From NCBI RefSeq assembly GCF_051622035.1, contig NC_135361.1, forward strand, positions 28,141,205 to 28,205,204: a stretch of 64,000 nt of DNA, given 5' to 3'. How positions within the stretch are numbered: the stretch's first letter is position 1; each line of letters starts with the position of its first letter. This stretch comes from Arctopsyche grandis (Eukaryota > Arthropoda > Insecta > Trichoptera > Hydropsychidae). The translations under genes and the position numbers were made by a program. This document shows positions 1 to 11,085 of the stretch, piece after piece. The notes beneath the pieces are model-generated. The model ran no database searches. It was given only the letters and a program-made list of their open reading frames with translations, and was not told the origin of the DNA.

Positions 1-504
1 ATCGCAGCCTACATAGCAGCCCACATCGCAGCCTACATAGCAGCCCACAGCGCAGCCTACAAAGCAACCAACAAACGCCACGACAAGGCAACAGCCAGAA
101 GCCTTCACGCAACCGCAAGCTTCGAGCAACCACAAGCTTCACGCAACCGCAAGCTACATGCAACCGCAGACTTCACGCAACCGCAGCCTACAACGCAGCC
201 CTCAACGCAGACTTCAAACGCAGTCCGCTACATGTTCCTACAACTAGTGACCATGTCAAACAACTCCGCAGCTTTCGCCACAACGAGACGCAACCCGGAG
301 ACAACAACCAAATGGATCCACTACTGTTGATCCGCCAGCACCGCTCATCACACCTTCGATGAGTCATCACCTCGATGAGCCCATGCAGGACGCCGCAGCC
401 TGCACAACAGCACCGTCCAGACCGACACAAACCTTCACTACCATTGTAACGACCGAAACAGTAACATGGTGTGAAAGTACATATGGACCAGCTACCAACA
501 CAAC

Positions 505-1190
505 CCGCTGTTGAGTCAACCCACTCCAGCACAACCGGCGAAACAAATCGCCACTGAGCCAACTAGCTCCAACACAACACAGCCGCTGTCGAGACAACTA
601 ACTCCAGCACAATCAGCACAACGCCTGCACAACAACATCGTCCAGACCACCAACCTTCACTATCAACGTAGCCTAGACAGAATAAGCAACATGGTAGAAA
701 AGAACAACTCGGACTGGTACGCAAAACGAGACCCGCTGTCGAGACAACCGACTCCAGCACAACCAACGAAGACCAGCACTCAACGCACTTCGCTAACCAA
801 CAGTCTCCACACAAATCCCGCTGTCGAGACAACTAACTCCAGCACAACCAACGAAGACCAGCACTCAACGCACTTCGTCAACCAACGTTCTTCACGCAAG
901 ATCCGCTGTCGAGACAACCAACTCCAGCACAACCAACGAAGACCAGCACTCAACGCACTTCGTCAACCAACGTTCTTCACGCAAGACCCGCTGTCGAGAC
1001 AACCAACTCCAGCACAACCAACGAAGACCAGCACTCAACGCACTTCGTCAACCAACGTTCTTCACGCAAGATCCGCTGTCGAGACAACCAACTCCAGCAC
1101 AACCAACGAAGACCAGCACTCAACGCACTTCGTCAACCAACGTTCTTCACGCAAGACCCGCTGCCGAGACAACTAACTCCAGCACAACCA
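505..1190 (+). repeat. 85-bp tandem repeat array
   Basis: The motif CGCTGTCGAGACAAC recurs at 734, 819, 904, 989, 1074 and (as CGCTGCCGAGACAAC) 1159, an exact 85-bp period. More diverged copies start near 505 and 584 and another sits near 1346. The central four units are almost identical, which suggests recent unequal exchange or slippage. Translation gives recurring peptides that jump frame between units, as expected for non-coding tandem DNA. Confidence 0.9.
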
Positions 1191-1563
1191 GCAAAAAAGT
1201 CACGCGAATGACTCCACGCAGAACACAGCAGCCTGCACAACAGCACCATCCAAGCCATCACAAACCTTCACTGCCAACGCAGCTCGCCCAAAATAAGCAA
1301 CCTGGTAGAGAACAAGACTTGGACCGGCATGCAACACAAGACCCGCTGTCGAGACAACTTTCTCCAGCACAACCGGACAAACAACGACGCCATCGAGTCA
1401 ATAGACTCCAACACATCAAGATTCCCACAAAATCACACACATCGCTAACACTCACCGGAGAGCCATGTAGGAATCTCGTCGTCGTCATCGTCATCGAAAC
1501 CTTCGAGAATATTCCGCAACAACAAAATACATCGAGCGGAACAGCATCAAGCATTCCAGAAAA

Positions 1564-1900
1564 TACTACGCCTCGACGAAAGCAAATTCCTCTAGTACGC
1601 ATCAACAACTAAATGCTCGTACGACCACTTCCATCAAGCATTCCAGAAAATACTACGCCTCGACGAAAGCAAATTCCTCTTGTACGCATCAACAACTAAA
1701 TGCTCGTACGACCACTTCCATCAAGCATTCCAGAAAATACTACGCCTCGACGAAAGCAAATTCCCCTCGTACGCATCAACAACTAAATGCTCGTACGCAT
1801 CAATAACCACTTCCATCAAGCGTTCCAGAAAATTCTACGCCTCGACAAAAGTGCATTCCTTTCTTACGCATCAACAAACCACCACCATCGGTCAGGCGAT
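1564..1900 (+). repeat. 87-bp tandem repeat array
   Basis: TACTACGCCTCGACGAAAGC starts at 1564, 1651 and 1738 (87-bp period). A fourth, diverged unit starts near 1833 after an 8-bp expansion that repeats GCATCAAT. The array ends just upstream of the TATA box, so it occupies the place of U3 upstream elements. Confidence 0.85.
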
Positions 1901-1911
1901 TCCAGAAACAC

Positions 1912-1945
1912 TATAAAAGGAGGTACAACCCAAACAACGCCAGTC
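1912..1945 (+). promoter_or_regulatory. Pol II core promoter of the LTR-like block
   Basis: TATAAAAGG at 1912 is followed 30 bp later by CCAGTC (A at 1942), close to the arthropod initiator TCAGT. Two 40-bp GTCGACCCACA-type units follow immediately, where the R region would start. The spacing is canonical; use as a promoter is inferred. Confidence 0.5.
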
Positions 1946-2212
1946 GACCCACAACAGCAAGCGTCGACACACAGCACCAGACCAGTCGACCCACAGCAGC
2001 AAGCGTCGACATACAGCTCCTGACCAGCCACCACTACACTACGCGGACTTGGAAGATCAACCAGCCGGACGAGCCAGCAACACACTGCCGTATCCAGAGA
2101 CCTTCTGTACATAGCTGAATGCCGAGCCAGCGACACTCTACCATATCCAGAGACCGCTGAACGACATACTTTTGCCCACAAATACCATACCTTTGTACAA
2201 CCATAGGCAAAC

Positions 2213-2218
2213 AATAAA
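2213..2218 (+). terminator. Poly(A) signal in the LTR-like block
   Basis: AATAAA lies about 270 bp downstream of the inferred start site, followed by TTTATAAAACT. With the TATA box this gives the U3-R-U5 order of an LTR. Confidence 0.45.
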
Positions 2219-2239
2219 ACTTTATAAAACTAGCACAAC

Positions 2240-2448
2240 AGTGTTTCGTTAGGCCGGGATACGGTCAACACACATGTAACCCGCCTACATTGGTACTACT
2301 CCGACGTGATCTACGCAACCTTCTGATCATCCAACAGCGCTGTCAACACATCGCTACCCCGCCTACATTGGTGACCCCATCTTTGAACCACACAACAGTG
2401 TTTCGTTAGGCCGGGATACGGTCAACACATCGCTACCCCGCCTACAAC
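2240..2448 (+). repeat. Three LTR termini joined through short leader fragments
   Basis: The stretch GTGTTTCGTTAGGCCGGGAT occurs near 2241 and 2399. The end CCCGCCTACA occurs three times, finishing near 2291, 2371 and 2447. The first is followed by TTGGTACTACTCCGACGTGA, the second by TTGGTGACCCCATC, and the third directly by piggyBac sequence. This reads as LTR end, primer-binding site and leader, a second LTR end and leader, then a third LTR end, which points to repeated template switching or deletion rather than one clean insertion. Confidence 0.5.
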
Positions 2449-3732
2449 TCTAAAAGGCCATCTTCTTGTTGATCTTGCACAAGAATACTCACTTGTCATT
2501 TTATCGCCGGTATCTACTGCGCCTTTTGTTTTATTATAAAACATTATTATTTCCGGCTTCTTTTCTTCATGACTACTCACTTCACTGTCATGAAATTGAG
2601 TAGACAATAGCAAAACTGCTTTATTTTTTTTTGGCACATACGAAACTTATGTCTTGGTTGATGTAAAACCAAACAAGCTACTGTGTAAAAGTCTATGTTT
2701 CGATGGTAAAAATTCTTTGGGAATTTCCCGTTTATTTTTACGTAGGGTACCAGTTAGAGTTAGCCCTTTATCTAAAAGGCTATCAGCTAATGCCACCGAA
2801 GTAAAAAAGTTGTCCGTTGTTACACCTCTATTGGTGCCATATTGCGGTTGAACTAAATCCATCACTACACGATTCCCTTGATTTATCTCTCGGCAATTAT
2901 TAACCATACCTGTATAAACCTGTATATTTAATATATATGCTGTTGAAGAGTCAGCCGATACCCACATTTTTATTCCATATCTACCGGGTTTCGACTTCAT
3001 ATACACGCGGAATGGGCAATTGCCTCTATAGGTAGCCAAACGTTCATCCACAGTAATGTTGCAACTTGGAGAATAATTACGTTTACATTCTTCTACAAAT
3101 TCATTAAAAATTGTCCTGATAGGTTCTAATTTATCAGACGACACGTGTATTCTTTCTTGTCTGGTTTCTTTGTCGTCAAAACGAATTTGACTGAATATTG
3201 TGATGAACCTATCCCGAGACATAGATGCCGTAAAAAATGGTTGGCAAAAAGCGCTGTCATTAGTCCACAATTCATTTAAGCTTAATTTTCGGGTCCTGTT
3301 TCTGCCAGACGCAAGCATTATTCCAATGAATGCAAGCAATTCTTCTGCCAATATCGGCTCGATAATTTTCGTGGATGTACGATGTAACTGACGATTCGTT
3401 TGTTCACATATTTCTCTCACCATATTTGAATTTATAAACAAAGAGAACATTTCTCTAATAGTATTTACAGTAGTGCTACCATTTATAAGTCCTGAATTTT
3501 CGGTAACAATATTGCACTCTCTACGTCTTGAGGATGATGGGGGTAATGAATTCCATTGGAATCCATGATTCGATGTATACACTTCTTCGTCTTCATTTTC
3601 ACTGGCCTCTAATTCCGAATCTGTATCTTCCATATCTTCAATAAAATCTTCCGTATCAGTAAAATTATCATTTATTTCAAAATCGAGATCGCTATCATAT
3701 TCCTCTTCATTCATCAAATTTCTTTCAGACAT
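2449..3732 (-). pseudogene. piggyBac-like transposase, broken
   Basis: This is a cut-and-paste DNA transposase of the piggyBac (DDE_Tnp_1_7) family, which moves elements between TTAA sites. The frame opens with MSERNLMNEEEYDSD at 3732 and has an acidic N-terminus of about 50 residues. The core keeps D229 in TVDERL, the motif RGNCPFRVYMKSKPGRYGIK, and D307 in TTDNFF. A TAA at 2647-2649 follows GFTSTKT (residue 361), but the same frame continues with VPKKNKAVLLLST, KKPEIIMFYN and the third catalytic Asp in KGAVDTGDKM, then CARSTRRWPF. At 2448/2449 it is cut off by the LTR-like terminus, so the C-terminal cysteine-rich region is lost. With a premature stop and a truncated end it cannot make a full enzyme. 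TIRs were not found in the flanking AT-rich DNA. Confidence 0.93.
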
Positions 3733-4200
3733 TTTTTTCTAAAATTAAAATTGTCTTTGAAAATATAAATATAATATACAATGTAGCATAGCAAATTAAA
3801 AAAAAATAACATTAAATAATTATTACCGTATTTACTATATAATAATCAAGAAACACAAATAAAGTGCTGGTCCACACGGTACAAAAAAGCTCCGAAACGA
3901 AAAAAACAACACGCGCGCACCGAGAACGGGACACGACTGAAAGAAAAAACGTAATAACACACACTGCATTTGCGCATTATGCCCGATTCTTCGATAAAAT
4001 ATTTTTTTCTGTTGCGTCAGATAAATACGTGTATATTATAATAATTCTATCTAATACATTAATGTATTGCTGAGGAATACCCAAAATATGAACTCTGTAT
4101 TTAGTATATTTACAGAGATATTCACACAATTAGAGTAAATGTCGACTATGTTTCTATCACCGGTAAGGAAAGGTTAATAGTCTAATTAAAATAGTTACAA
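3733..4200. other. AT-rich flank of the piggyBac relic
   Basis: No gene seen. It is probably the upstream non-coding part of the piggyBac element plus flanking DNA; no convincing TIR or TTAA pair could be fixed. A short G+C-richer patch with ACACGCGCGCACC lies near 3910. Confidence 0.3.
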
Positions 4201-4375
4201 TTGATTAATTAATTAATTATTCTTTCTATTTATATATATATTTTTTTTTACTTTATTTTTTATTATTATTCTATACTATTACAATTATTGTATTTATTAT
4301 ATATATGGACGATGGGGATTGCACTATTCTCCCTATTGTTTGGAATAAAAGTTATTATTATTAATAATTAATAAA
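4201..4375 (+). mobile_element. LINE 3' end fragment
   Basis: GGGGATTGCACTATTCTCCC followed by TTTGGAATAAAAGTTATTATTATT matches, on the opposite strand, the 3' end of the LINE at 10290-11085. Both end in an (ATT)n/(TTA)n tail. The upstream 100 bp is AT-rich 3'UTR-like sequence. No coding part remains. Confidence 0.6.
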
Positions 4376-5690
4376 AAATATTTTTAGGTATCGACACCCC
4401 TAACAACGCCACTGCACAAAACGACACAAATTTGCGCCCATGGATCATAAATAAATATTTAATTTCATAATTTCAACCTGTCATTCATTTTGTTATATTT
4501 TTTCCGCTATTGAAGCGGAAAAAACATCACATCCATTTATAAAACTTTATTATTCTTTGTCCACACTCTTTTCATCAAAATACATTAAAAAATTGTTTTA
4601 TTTACATGCAAGTGTTTCAAAACACTTGATTTACACGTGACTCATACTATTCATAAATTACAAATTGTAAAATTAATACCATCTGTGTTCTAAATAACTC
4701 AAAAGCGCCAACAACGAGAGGGAAGAATTGAACGCACATATTTTTACAAACTTCTTCTTTTTGCATATGAAGATATTTTCCGACTGAAATTCAAACATGA
4801 TGAGGGATTCAATATAGTAATAAAAACACAGAATCAATATTAACAAAAATCTATATTCCGAATTTTCTCCATAACATTAATTACATCAAAACAAGAGTAT
4901 TGATTTCAACGGAATGAACACTCGCACGAGAAGTGTTCAATCAACAGTAGACTTGTACGCATCGAAGATTTGATCTGGTGAAGTACGTCTTGCACGTTGG
5001 ATAAATTGTTAAAACACAACCTAATTTAATCGCTATATGTATAATAGTTACATCTAAAAAGATTTAAGCAAAATTCACTCCATATAAGCCACACATAAAA
5101 CGATACATTTACAATTAACAAATATTCAACAAGATATTGTCATTGTTTATACTTTTTTAAATGCGTTGTTTCGGAATTTTGGCGACGACCGAAAACCGCC
5201 GTGCATTTGCTACCACAAAATTGCTAAGCATGTGAAAGTGTCGACAGTTAAACTGACAGCAGAGCGAGAGATGTTCTTTATCTCAGATTTATGCTCGAAA
5301 GTATGAACCATTCATATATAATATATATATATAGGCATGTCCTCGGTTTATACCATAATGCAATTCTATCATAATTTTAAATATAATACATACTAACAGA
5401 TAACTTTGGATAGGATTCCTCTTTTTTGTTTATTTGCTAATTTTTACATACCTTTAGAGACCTAAACTATCACTAATTTAACTGCAACCATATTTGATTT
5501 GATGAAAATATATTTTATCAAAATGAAAAGTAAACTTTCCTAATATAAAACATGTTTAAAAAAGAAAATGCAACACAAAGAATAAGAAACATAGCGTATT
5601 TCAAATTCAACCTTTTGTCCAGAATAGTGTACGATTAAATATATTTGAAAATCACCGCAATTTATTTCGACTATACAAATGTTACAACGA
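4376..5690. other. Intergenic DNA
   Basis: AT-rich DNA with no supported gene, separating the LINE tail from the 3' end of ATAD1. Nothing here matches the repeat families recognised elsewhere in the window. Confidence 0.4.
5661..5666 (-). terminator. Candidate ATAD1 poly(A) signal
   Basis: TTTATT on the plus strand gives AATAAA on the minus strand, about 25 nt past the ATAD1 stop codon (5691-5693). That would imply a very short 3'UTR. Assignment rests on motif and position only. Confidence 0.45.
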
Positions 5691-8600
5691 CTACTCTATT
5701 TCTAGTGAATTGTGATTTGGAAATCTAATAGAAGTTCTCGAGTCGTTCATTTTCTTGAGGGACACTCTAAGATCTTCCATAGTTATTGGACGGATTGCAT
5801 CATGGAATTGTTCTTCTTCATTGCTGGAATCTGTGGTATCGAGCACTTTAGAAGTCGACGCGTTCAAAGCAGACTAAAAAAACAAACATTTTACATTTCA
5901 ATGAACAAAAAAGAACATTAAACAAACTATGCATACAGTGTCAATGTCGAACCTGATTAATATTCGTCGATTTTGCATTCGCTCGCATGTAATCTCTAAC
6001 TCGGAAAACGGACGCCAATCGGCACAGCTCCCGTAAATCGGACCCCGAGTAGCCTTCGGTCACAGCTGCGACCTGATGAAGATTCATATTCATCTCTACG
6101 GGCTCATTCAGTAAAATAAGTTCGAGTATTCGCTCTCGTTGGACTAAATTTGGAAGGTTAATGTGGAAAGTGGCCGGCATTCGGCGTTGGATCGCTTTAT
6201 CCAGGTCTTGGGGACGATTTGTAGCACCTATTCAACGCAACAATACAAATTAAAAAAACTAAACACAATAATTATATCCGAAATGTGGAAAATATTTCAT
6301 TTACCCATGACGATGACCATACAATTGGAATCGGTGATGAGACCGTCCCACAGCGACATGAATTGCGCTTTCATCATAGCCGTCGCCTCATGATCGTGTT
6401 GATTACGAGAACGTAAAAACGAATCGATTTCATCGATGAAAATAATACACGGTTGCAATTTTACAGCTAAGCTGAAAACGGCAGCGGCCAATTTCTGTGA
6501 CTCTCCATACCATTTGTCGGTTAAAATCGAAACGTCTAAATTGATGAAATGAGTTTGAGCTTCTTTTGCTGTGGCTTTTGCGATCAAAGTTTTTCCAACA
6601 CCTAAAAAATTTCAATGCTTTGTAAAAATATTGAATTGTTGCATCATTTTGATGAGCAGAAAAATAGAAACCTGGTGGTCCATGCAACAATACACCTTTC
6701 GGTGGTTGGGTCAATAAGGAATCGGCGAAGAGTTCCTGTCTTTGGATAGGCAAAATTACTGTTTCTTTCAATTCTTGTATGATGTCATCTAAACCGGCAA
6801 TATCAGACCATGTGATCTAAATACGAAAAAAAAAAAGATTTTATTTCCTTCATATAATATTATATAAGGTACAATTTAACTGTCCATTGAGAAAAATACT
6901 TTGTATCTTCAAAAAAAAAAAAGTTGTGCATTAAAAATTTGCATTATTTTCGGTGCATTAAACAATCTCGCATTGTGCATCGAATAAAATATTTTGGCAT
7001 TATAAAGTGACCTTTAAAAAATATGAAACGATCATTCGAAAAAATAGATTTTAGCATTAGAATAGATACAAAAAGGGGCAACGTTGCAGTCTTCCGCTAT
7101 TGACAACTGTCAAAGTGTTTACTTATTACGTATGAATATGAATTATGATGTCAGGTCGGGTTACACGACAATTGGTTCAATGACAAAATGTACCCGACAA
7201 TTAGTGCACTGACAAAATGTTCAAAAGTTCTAAATTTTCCTATTTTAATGGAAAAAGTAACTATTTATTGTATTATATATATATCTATCGATGTACATAC
7301 ATATATGATACTTTTTATCGTGTAGATCGCGGATGTTATTAAATTAGTATAAATTACAGGTGTTCTCAAATTGTCGGGTACATTTTGTCGTTGAACCTTT
7401 TGGACTTGAACCAATTTTCGCGTCCCCGTCAGGTCGTAGAGTCGAAGCTAAGGTGTCAAAGGTCGCAAGCCGAAGACTGAAAAAAGAAGGAATCCAGTAG
7501 AGAGAAGCGTTGGTCGTTGTCGGTTCGTATTTTGGTATTCGCGACGTTTCCGATACAGTTCATCCGTCATTTTAATACACATTTCATCCGTTTTTTAAGT
7601 AGCGAATATTTTTTTCAATGATCAAAGCAAAGTTTCTAATGCAATATGTATCCGTCATTTAGAAATGCACACAATTTTTTTTAAACGCACATTTATTTTA
7701 TAAAATGGACAGTTAAATTGTTCCCATAAATATACATAATGATTGAGTGGATTGCATCATACTTACAGAAATCTCTTCAGGTACAATTAAATGTGAAGCG
7801 ATCATCATCTCATAATCGGTGAGATTGTCAAGTTGAATTTTGTGTTTGCGATTAATTCCAAGTCTGAAAATAAAATAATGCTTTGTAAATACATAATTAA
7901 AAAAAAATTATGCAAGTGGATTATGAATTATATACTGTGTGAAGGTTAACAGATTTTATCACCAATGATTTATTAGTATTCAGTACAAAAAACATTTGGC
8001 AAGAAAGTAGATGTATTAATAGCCAAAACGGATACAAGAATGTAGAGATATTTTAGAGATTTATATAATTTCGCAAATGGTAAATATGAAGAGCTTTTGC
8101 AATCAGAGACTGAATTAATATACATATTGGCCCTTTAGTATAGTGTTTACAAATAGTAACATTTTCATATTGATGACATTCATTAGGACTAAATGGGGAT
8201 TGATACGGTCTAGATAGTGAATAATAAATTCACAATTTACACGATTATATATCCATGGTGGTGGGACGAGGTCAATGGCCACCACCCTAGAGGACTACAT
8301 AATATTATACATATACATAATAATTAAAATTCGCATTCGGCGTTTAAAAGTGCAATTCAAATGCGGTTTTTTGTCAATAATGTGATATTATTAAATCGGG
8401 GGTGTGAGTAGACAACTCTGCTCTTCAGGTATAAAATGTTATCATGTGGATAATCAATGCAGCTGATCTACGATCCTTTGCCTAAAACATCCGATTGCGT
8501 GAAAACATATTTACGCAATCGGATGGGAGAAAAAAAAGTTGCTTGGTCTCGAATTGTTACATATTCATTCATATATGGTCCAGAACACTTTTTTATACAG

Positions 8601-9913
8601 ATTAGCAGTGACAAATAAAAGTAAATTAAACTTTGTGCTATGATCCAAATCTTATTTGTGTTCCTAGATATTGTTGCGTAGGGGTGGGTGGAGGATCCAA
8701 GTAAAAGGCCAACAGTCGTCTCACAGCATTTATTGATGATTAAGGAGATACACGCACTGGCAGTGCTCAGTCCAGAATGACATGATATCGCCTACGTACC
8801 GCCTTATAAAGGGTCGATCTCTCAGGACGTCTAATCTGTTTACCTGTTGTATAGTCACGTATTCGGATATGTATTTCCACTTCATTGGGTCTCCCCGTAC
8901 CGATTCTGAGAAAAGCCTAATAACGGTCATTGTTTAGCCTAAATGCACTTACAGTCCAGATATAATCCTTGGAAGTAAGTGCATGCACTTAGTTAATCCG
9001 ATAACAGATATCCATTGGTCTAAGTGCGATTCGCTCAATCCGCGGCGTACGTAACAATATCATATTCCTATTTTATCAATATTGCTTGTATTTTTTTTTA
9101 GATTTTATTTAATGTTGTTATATAAGTGATTAAAGTTAAAAATATATGTTTTTTGTGTATTTGTATTTTTATAATGTAGTTGAAATATTTTTTTACAAAT
9201 TAATAAGCTTACATGACTTACATACAAATTTCCTGGATCCGTCACTAGATGTATCAGATGTTAGTAAGTTGTCTAGATAATCATTTTTTAATGAATTTCT
9301 CTGACTTTTGCGATTTATTTAAACGCCCAGAGTTCGTATAATTGTCCGGACAATTAAGATTCTACTCTATAAACGGTATTGATTTTTTTTACAAATAGCC
9401 GATTTAAGTAAGTACTATCTGTTTCAGTTGTTATTCTTAAACATTCTATGTATATTAAACCGATTTGACGGCATTTTAGAAACTTTTTCTATACATATAT
9501 GACTAAATTCTACACACAGGTTTTGAAATTCGAATTAGGCATTTGGATGTAAAGTATGAAAAGTATCTGAGGGAGTGAAAAAATTTGGTACTAAAGTTTG
9601 TTTTGTTGGTTGCAATACTCGAGTTATATTAGAATTGATTGTTATCAATCGTTTCAACTCAACTGTCACTTAAAGTATGAGGAATTCGTAGGTTATGTGG
9701 TGAGTGATGAGGGGTGTGAAATGGATGGAGCTTGTCAAACCTCTGCAGTCTCTCTCGGGCTTTGTCCTTGGCCCGACTTTTGGTTTTCGTGGTGGGATCC
9801 ACTTGGTTCATGAGCCACTTGATGGTGAAATATGTAGCCACGGAGACCAGAGACAGTTTGACGACCGCTTGAAAAACGTCGTTGCGGGCAAAAGCCGCCC
9901 CCTGTGATAGCAT
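5691..9913 (-). CDS. ATAD1: ATAD1/Msp1 membrane-protein extractase (six exons, 389 aa)
   Basis: AAA+ ATPase of the outer mitochondrial and peroxisomal membranes that pulls out mislocalised tail-anchored proteins (fly nmd, yeast Msp1). Exons in transcript order are 9913-9741, 7863-7767, 6816-6672, 6601-6305, 6227-5953 and 5873-5691. All introns are GT-AG and phases join without a stop, giving 389 residues (human 361). Residues 13-35 form the N-terminal membrane anchor, followed by [12 protein letters not shown]. Walker A is GPPGVGKT (136-143), pore loop 1 is KWYGES (W169, Y170), Walker B is IIFIDEID (E196), sensor 1 is N241 in [10 protein letters not shown], the arginine fingers are R252/R253 in QRRMP, and [11 protein letters not shown] is the sensor-2 region. 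The last exon carries [13 protein letters not shown]. The start is the first in-frame ATG and fits the family N-terminus. The Cys common in Walker A (GPPGCGKT) is Val. The gene looks intact. Confidence 0.95.
7159..7428. mobile_element. hAT-like MITE in ATAD1 intron 2
   Basis: TCAGGTCG is present at 7151-7158 and 7429-7436, an 8-bp target duplication. The 270-bp insert has imperfect terminal inverted repeats sharing AATTGGTTCAA and, further in, GACAAAATGTACCCGACAAT. The interior is AT-rich and non-coding. Duplication size fits hAT. It lies inside the 950-bp intron 2, clear of both splice sites. Confidence 0.75.
8672..9056 (-). mobile_element. Solo LTR in ATAD1 intron 1
   Basis: A 385-bp unit begins TGTTGCGTAGGGGTGGG and ends TACGTAACA (TG...CA), flanked by ATAT at 8668-8671 and 9057-9060. 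A second copy lies at 57866-58259. On the minus strand it has TTTATAAGG as TATA box and AATAAATGC as poly(A) signal, so it reads antisense to the window and in the same sense as ATAD1. No internal region remains, so it arose by LTR-LTR recombination. Confidence 0.85.
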
Positions 9914-10290
9914 CTTCGCACCGGAAGGAGTCCCAGATGTCACAGATCGCAGAAACCCTGGCCTGGCCGCTTCAGGGAGACGATCGTCGTCTCGGATTCC
10001 GATCCAGAGCTGATAAACGGGGTTCCCCGCGCGCACTTCACCAATACTAGTGCACTCACACTTTACACTTTGCGACCATAACACCCGTAATGGTGGCTAA
10101 TGTCAAAATATCCTTTTGCGCATATATAAATTGTAATTTCAATAAAAACCAAAGCAATATTCAAGAGAGGGAAGAAATTTTGTAGTATTATTACCATTTT
10201 AAACATTTAACGAGCATTTACTTCGCCTACCTATCATGTGAATGTTCAGCATTTCGTGGACTAATAAAATCATGAAAATTAATAATAATC
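9914..10290 (-). promoter_or_regulatory. ATAD1 5' region
   Basis: The 170 bp upstream of the ATG (9914-10085) are more GC-rich than the surroundings and remain open in frame without another ATG, consistent with a 5'UTR. No TATA box is obvious, as expected for a housekeeping promoter. Further out the DNA becomes AT-rich and runs into the LINE tail. Confidence 0.35.
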
Positions 10291-11085
10291 ATAATAATAA
10301 TAATAGCTTTTATTCCAGACGATGAGGAGAATAGTGCAATCCCTAACGCCTATATAAATAATATATAGATAATAAAAAAAAAAGTATTGAAAAATAGTAA
10401 ACAAAAAATAAATACATAAGTAAATATATAAATATTACTGATAATAAATAATAATAATAATAATTAATTATAATAATAAATAAATAATAATAATAATAAG
10501 TCTAATAATAATAAATAATAATAATAATAATTTAATGTCTATTCAAGGCGGTCGGTGTAGCAGTTCCATCCGTCGAACATACAATGAAGAATGCAAATGA
10601 GAAGATGCAGCAGCAAGAAGACAATTAGGCGATAAAAATATACGAAGACGTAGAGAGGCCGCTCTCATCCTGAGAATGGCTTCAAAGTGAGGCACATGCC
10701 CTTCCACAAACATTTGCGACGCGCTGCAGCTCCTAGGTAGCCCGAAAAGAGTACGGTAACAGTTGTTGTATTGTACTTTTATCTTCCTCGTCGTCTCACG
10801 CTTGTATCTGGTCCATAATTCACCAGTATAGACGCTAGTACAAAAGGACATCAATAATTGTCTCTTAACCTCTACACTGGAGTGGAAAAATCGTCTAGCC
10901 AGCATATTTGCCCTTACACAAATGGCTCTTCTTTGTCTTTCGATGTCACGGTCATCAGATAGATCCTCCGTCAGCAAGTGTCCCAGATACTTGACTTCCC
11001 TAACAGTTTCAAGATTACGCCCATCGAAATCATAAAGTTGCCAGTGACAATAATTGGGCACTTGGATAATTCACTATCGCCGCCA
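10290..11085 (-). mobile_element. 5'-truncated non-LTR retrotransposon, RT C-terminal part
   Basis: The minus strand encodes about 172 residues typical of the C-terminal part of insect non-LTR ORF2 proteins: EVKYLGHLLTEDLSDDRDIE, then RANMLARRF, TSVYTGELWTRYKRET and VQYNNCYRTLFGLPRSCSAS. The YADD core is absent, so it is 5'-truncated near 11085. The 3'UTR (10300-10540) is AT-rich with AAT/TAA repeats and ends in GGAATAAAAGCTATTATTAT, matching the tail at 4305-4365 on the other strand. The frame is intact over the retained part, so the insertion is not ancient, but it cannot be functional. Confidence 0.85.

Larger units (their letters stand above)
1..2448 (+). mobile_element. LTR-retrotransposon remnant with minisatellite-rich U3
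   Basis: This block is strongly A+C-rich and G-poor on the plus strand, unlike the AT-rich DNA that follows. It opens with about 2.5 copies of a 24-bp unit (1-60) and short units ending in CGCAACCGCAAG (100-190), followed by 85-bp and 87-bp arrays. A TATAAAAGG box lies at 1912, AATAAA at 2213, and three copies of a terminus ending CCCGCCTACA lie at 2240-2448. Two of these are followed by TTGGT, as an LTR end is followed by a primer-binding site. I infer an LTR (U3 repeats, TATA, R, poly(A)) plus rearranged leader fragments. The long open frames here are not coding, because the 85-bp period is not a multiple of three and rotates the frame. The left end lies outside the window and no gag or pol is visible. 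Confidence 0.5.

Noticed and set aside
511..1612. Long open frames over the 85-bp repeats
   Set aside because: The period is not divisible by three, so the same DNA is read in rotating frames; opposite-strand frames are equally long. Tandem DNA, not protein.
6163..6393. Plus-strand frame over ATAD1 exons 4-5
   Set aside because: Crosses an intron and is antisense to catalytic motifs.
8730..8930. 66-codon frame on the minus strand
   Set aside because: It lies inside the solo LTR and is not conserved as a frame in the sister copy.
9598..9907. Plus-strand frames over ATAD1 exon 1
   Set aside because: They are shadows of the real minus-strand coding exon.
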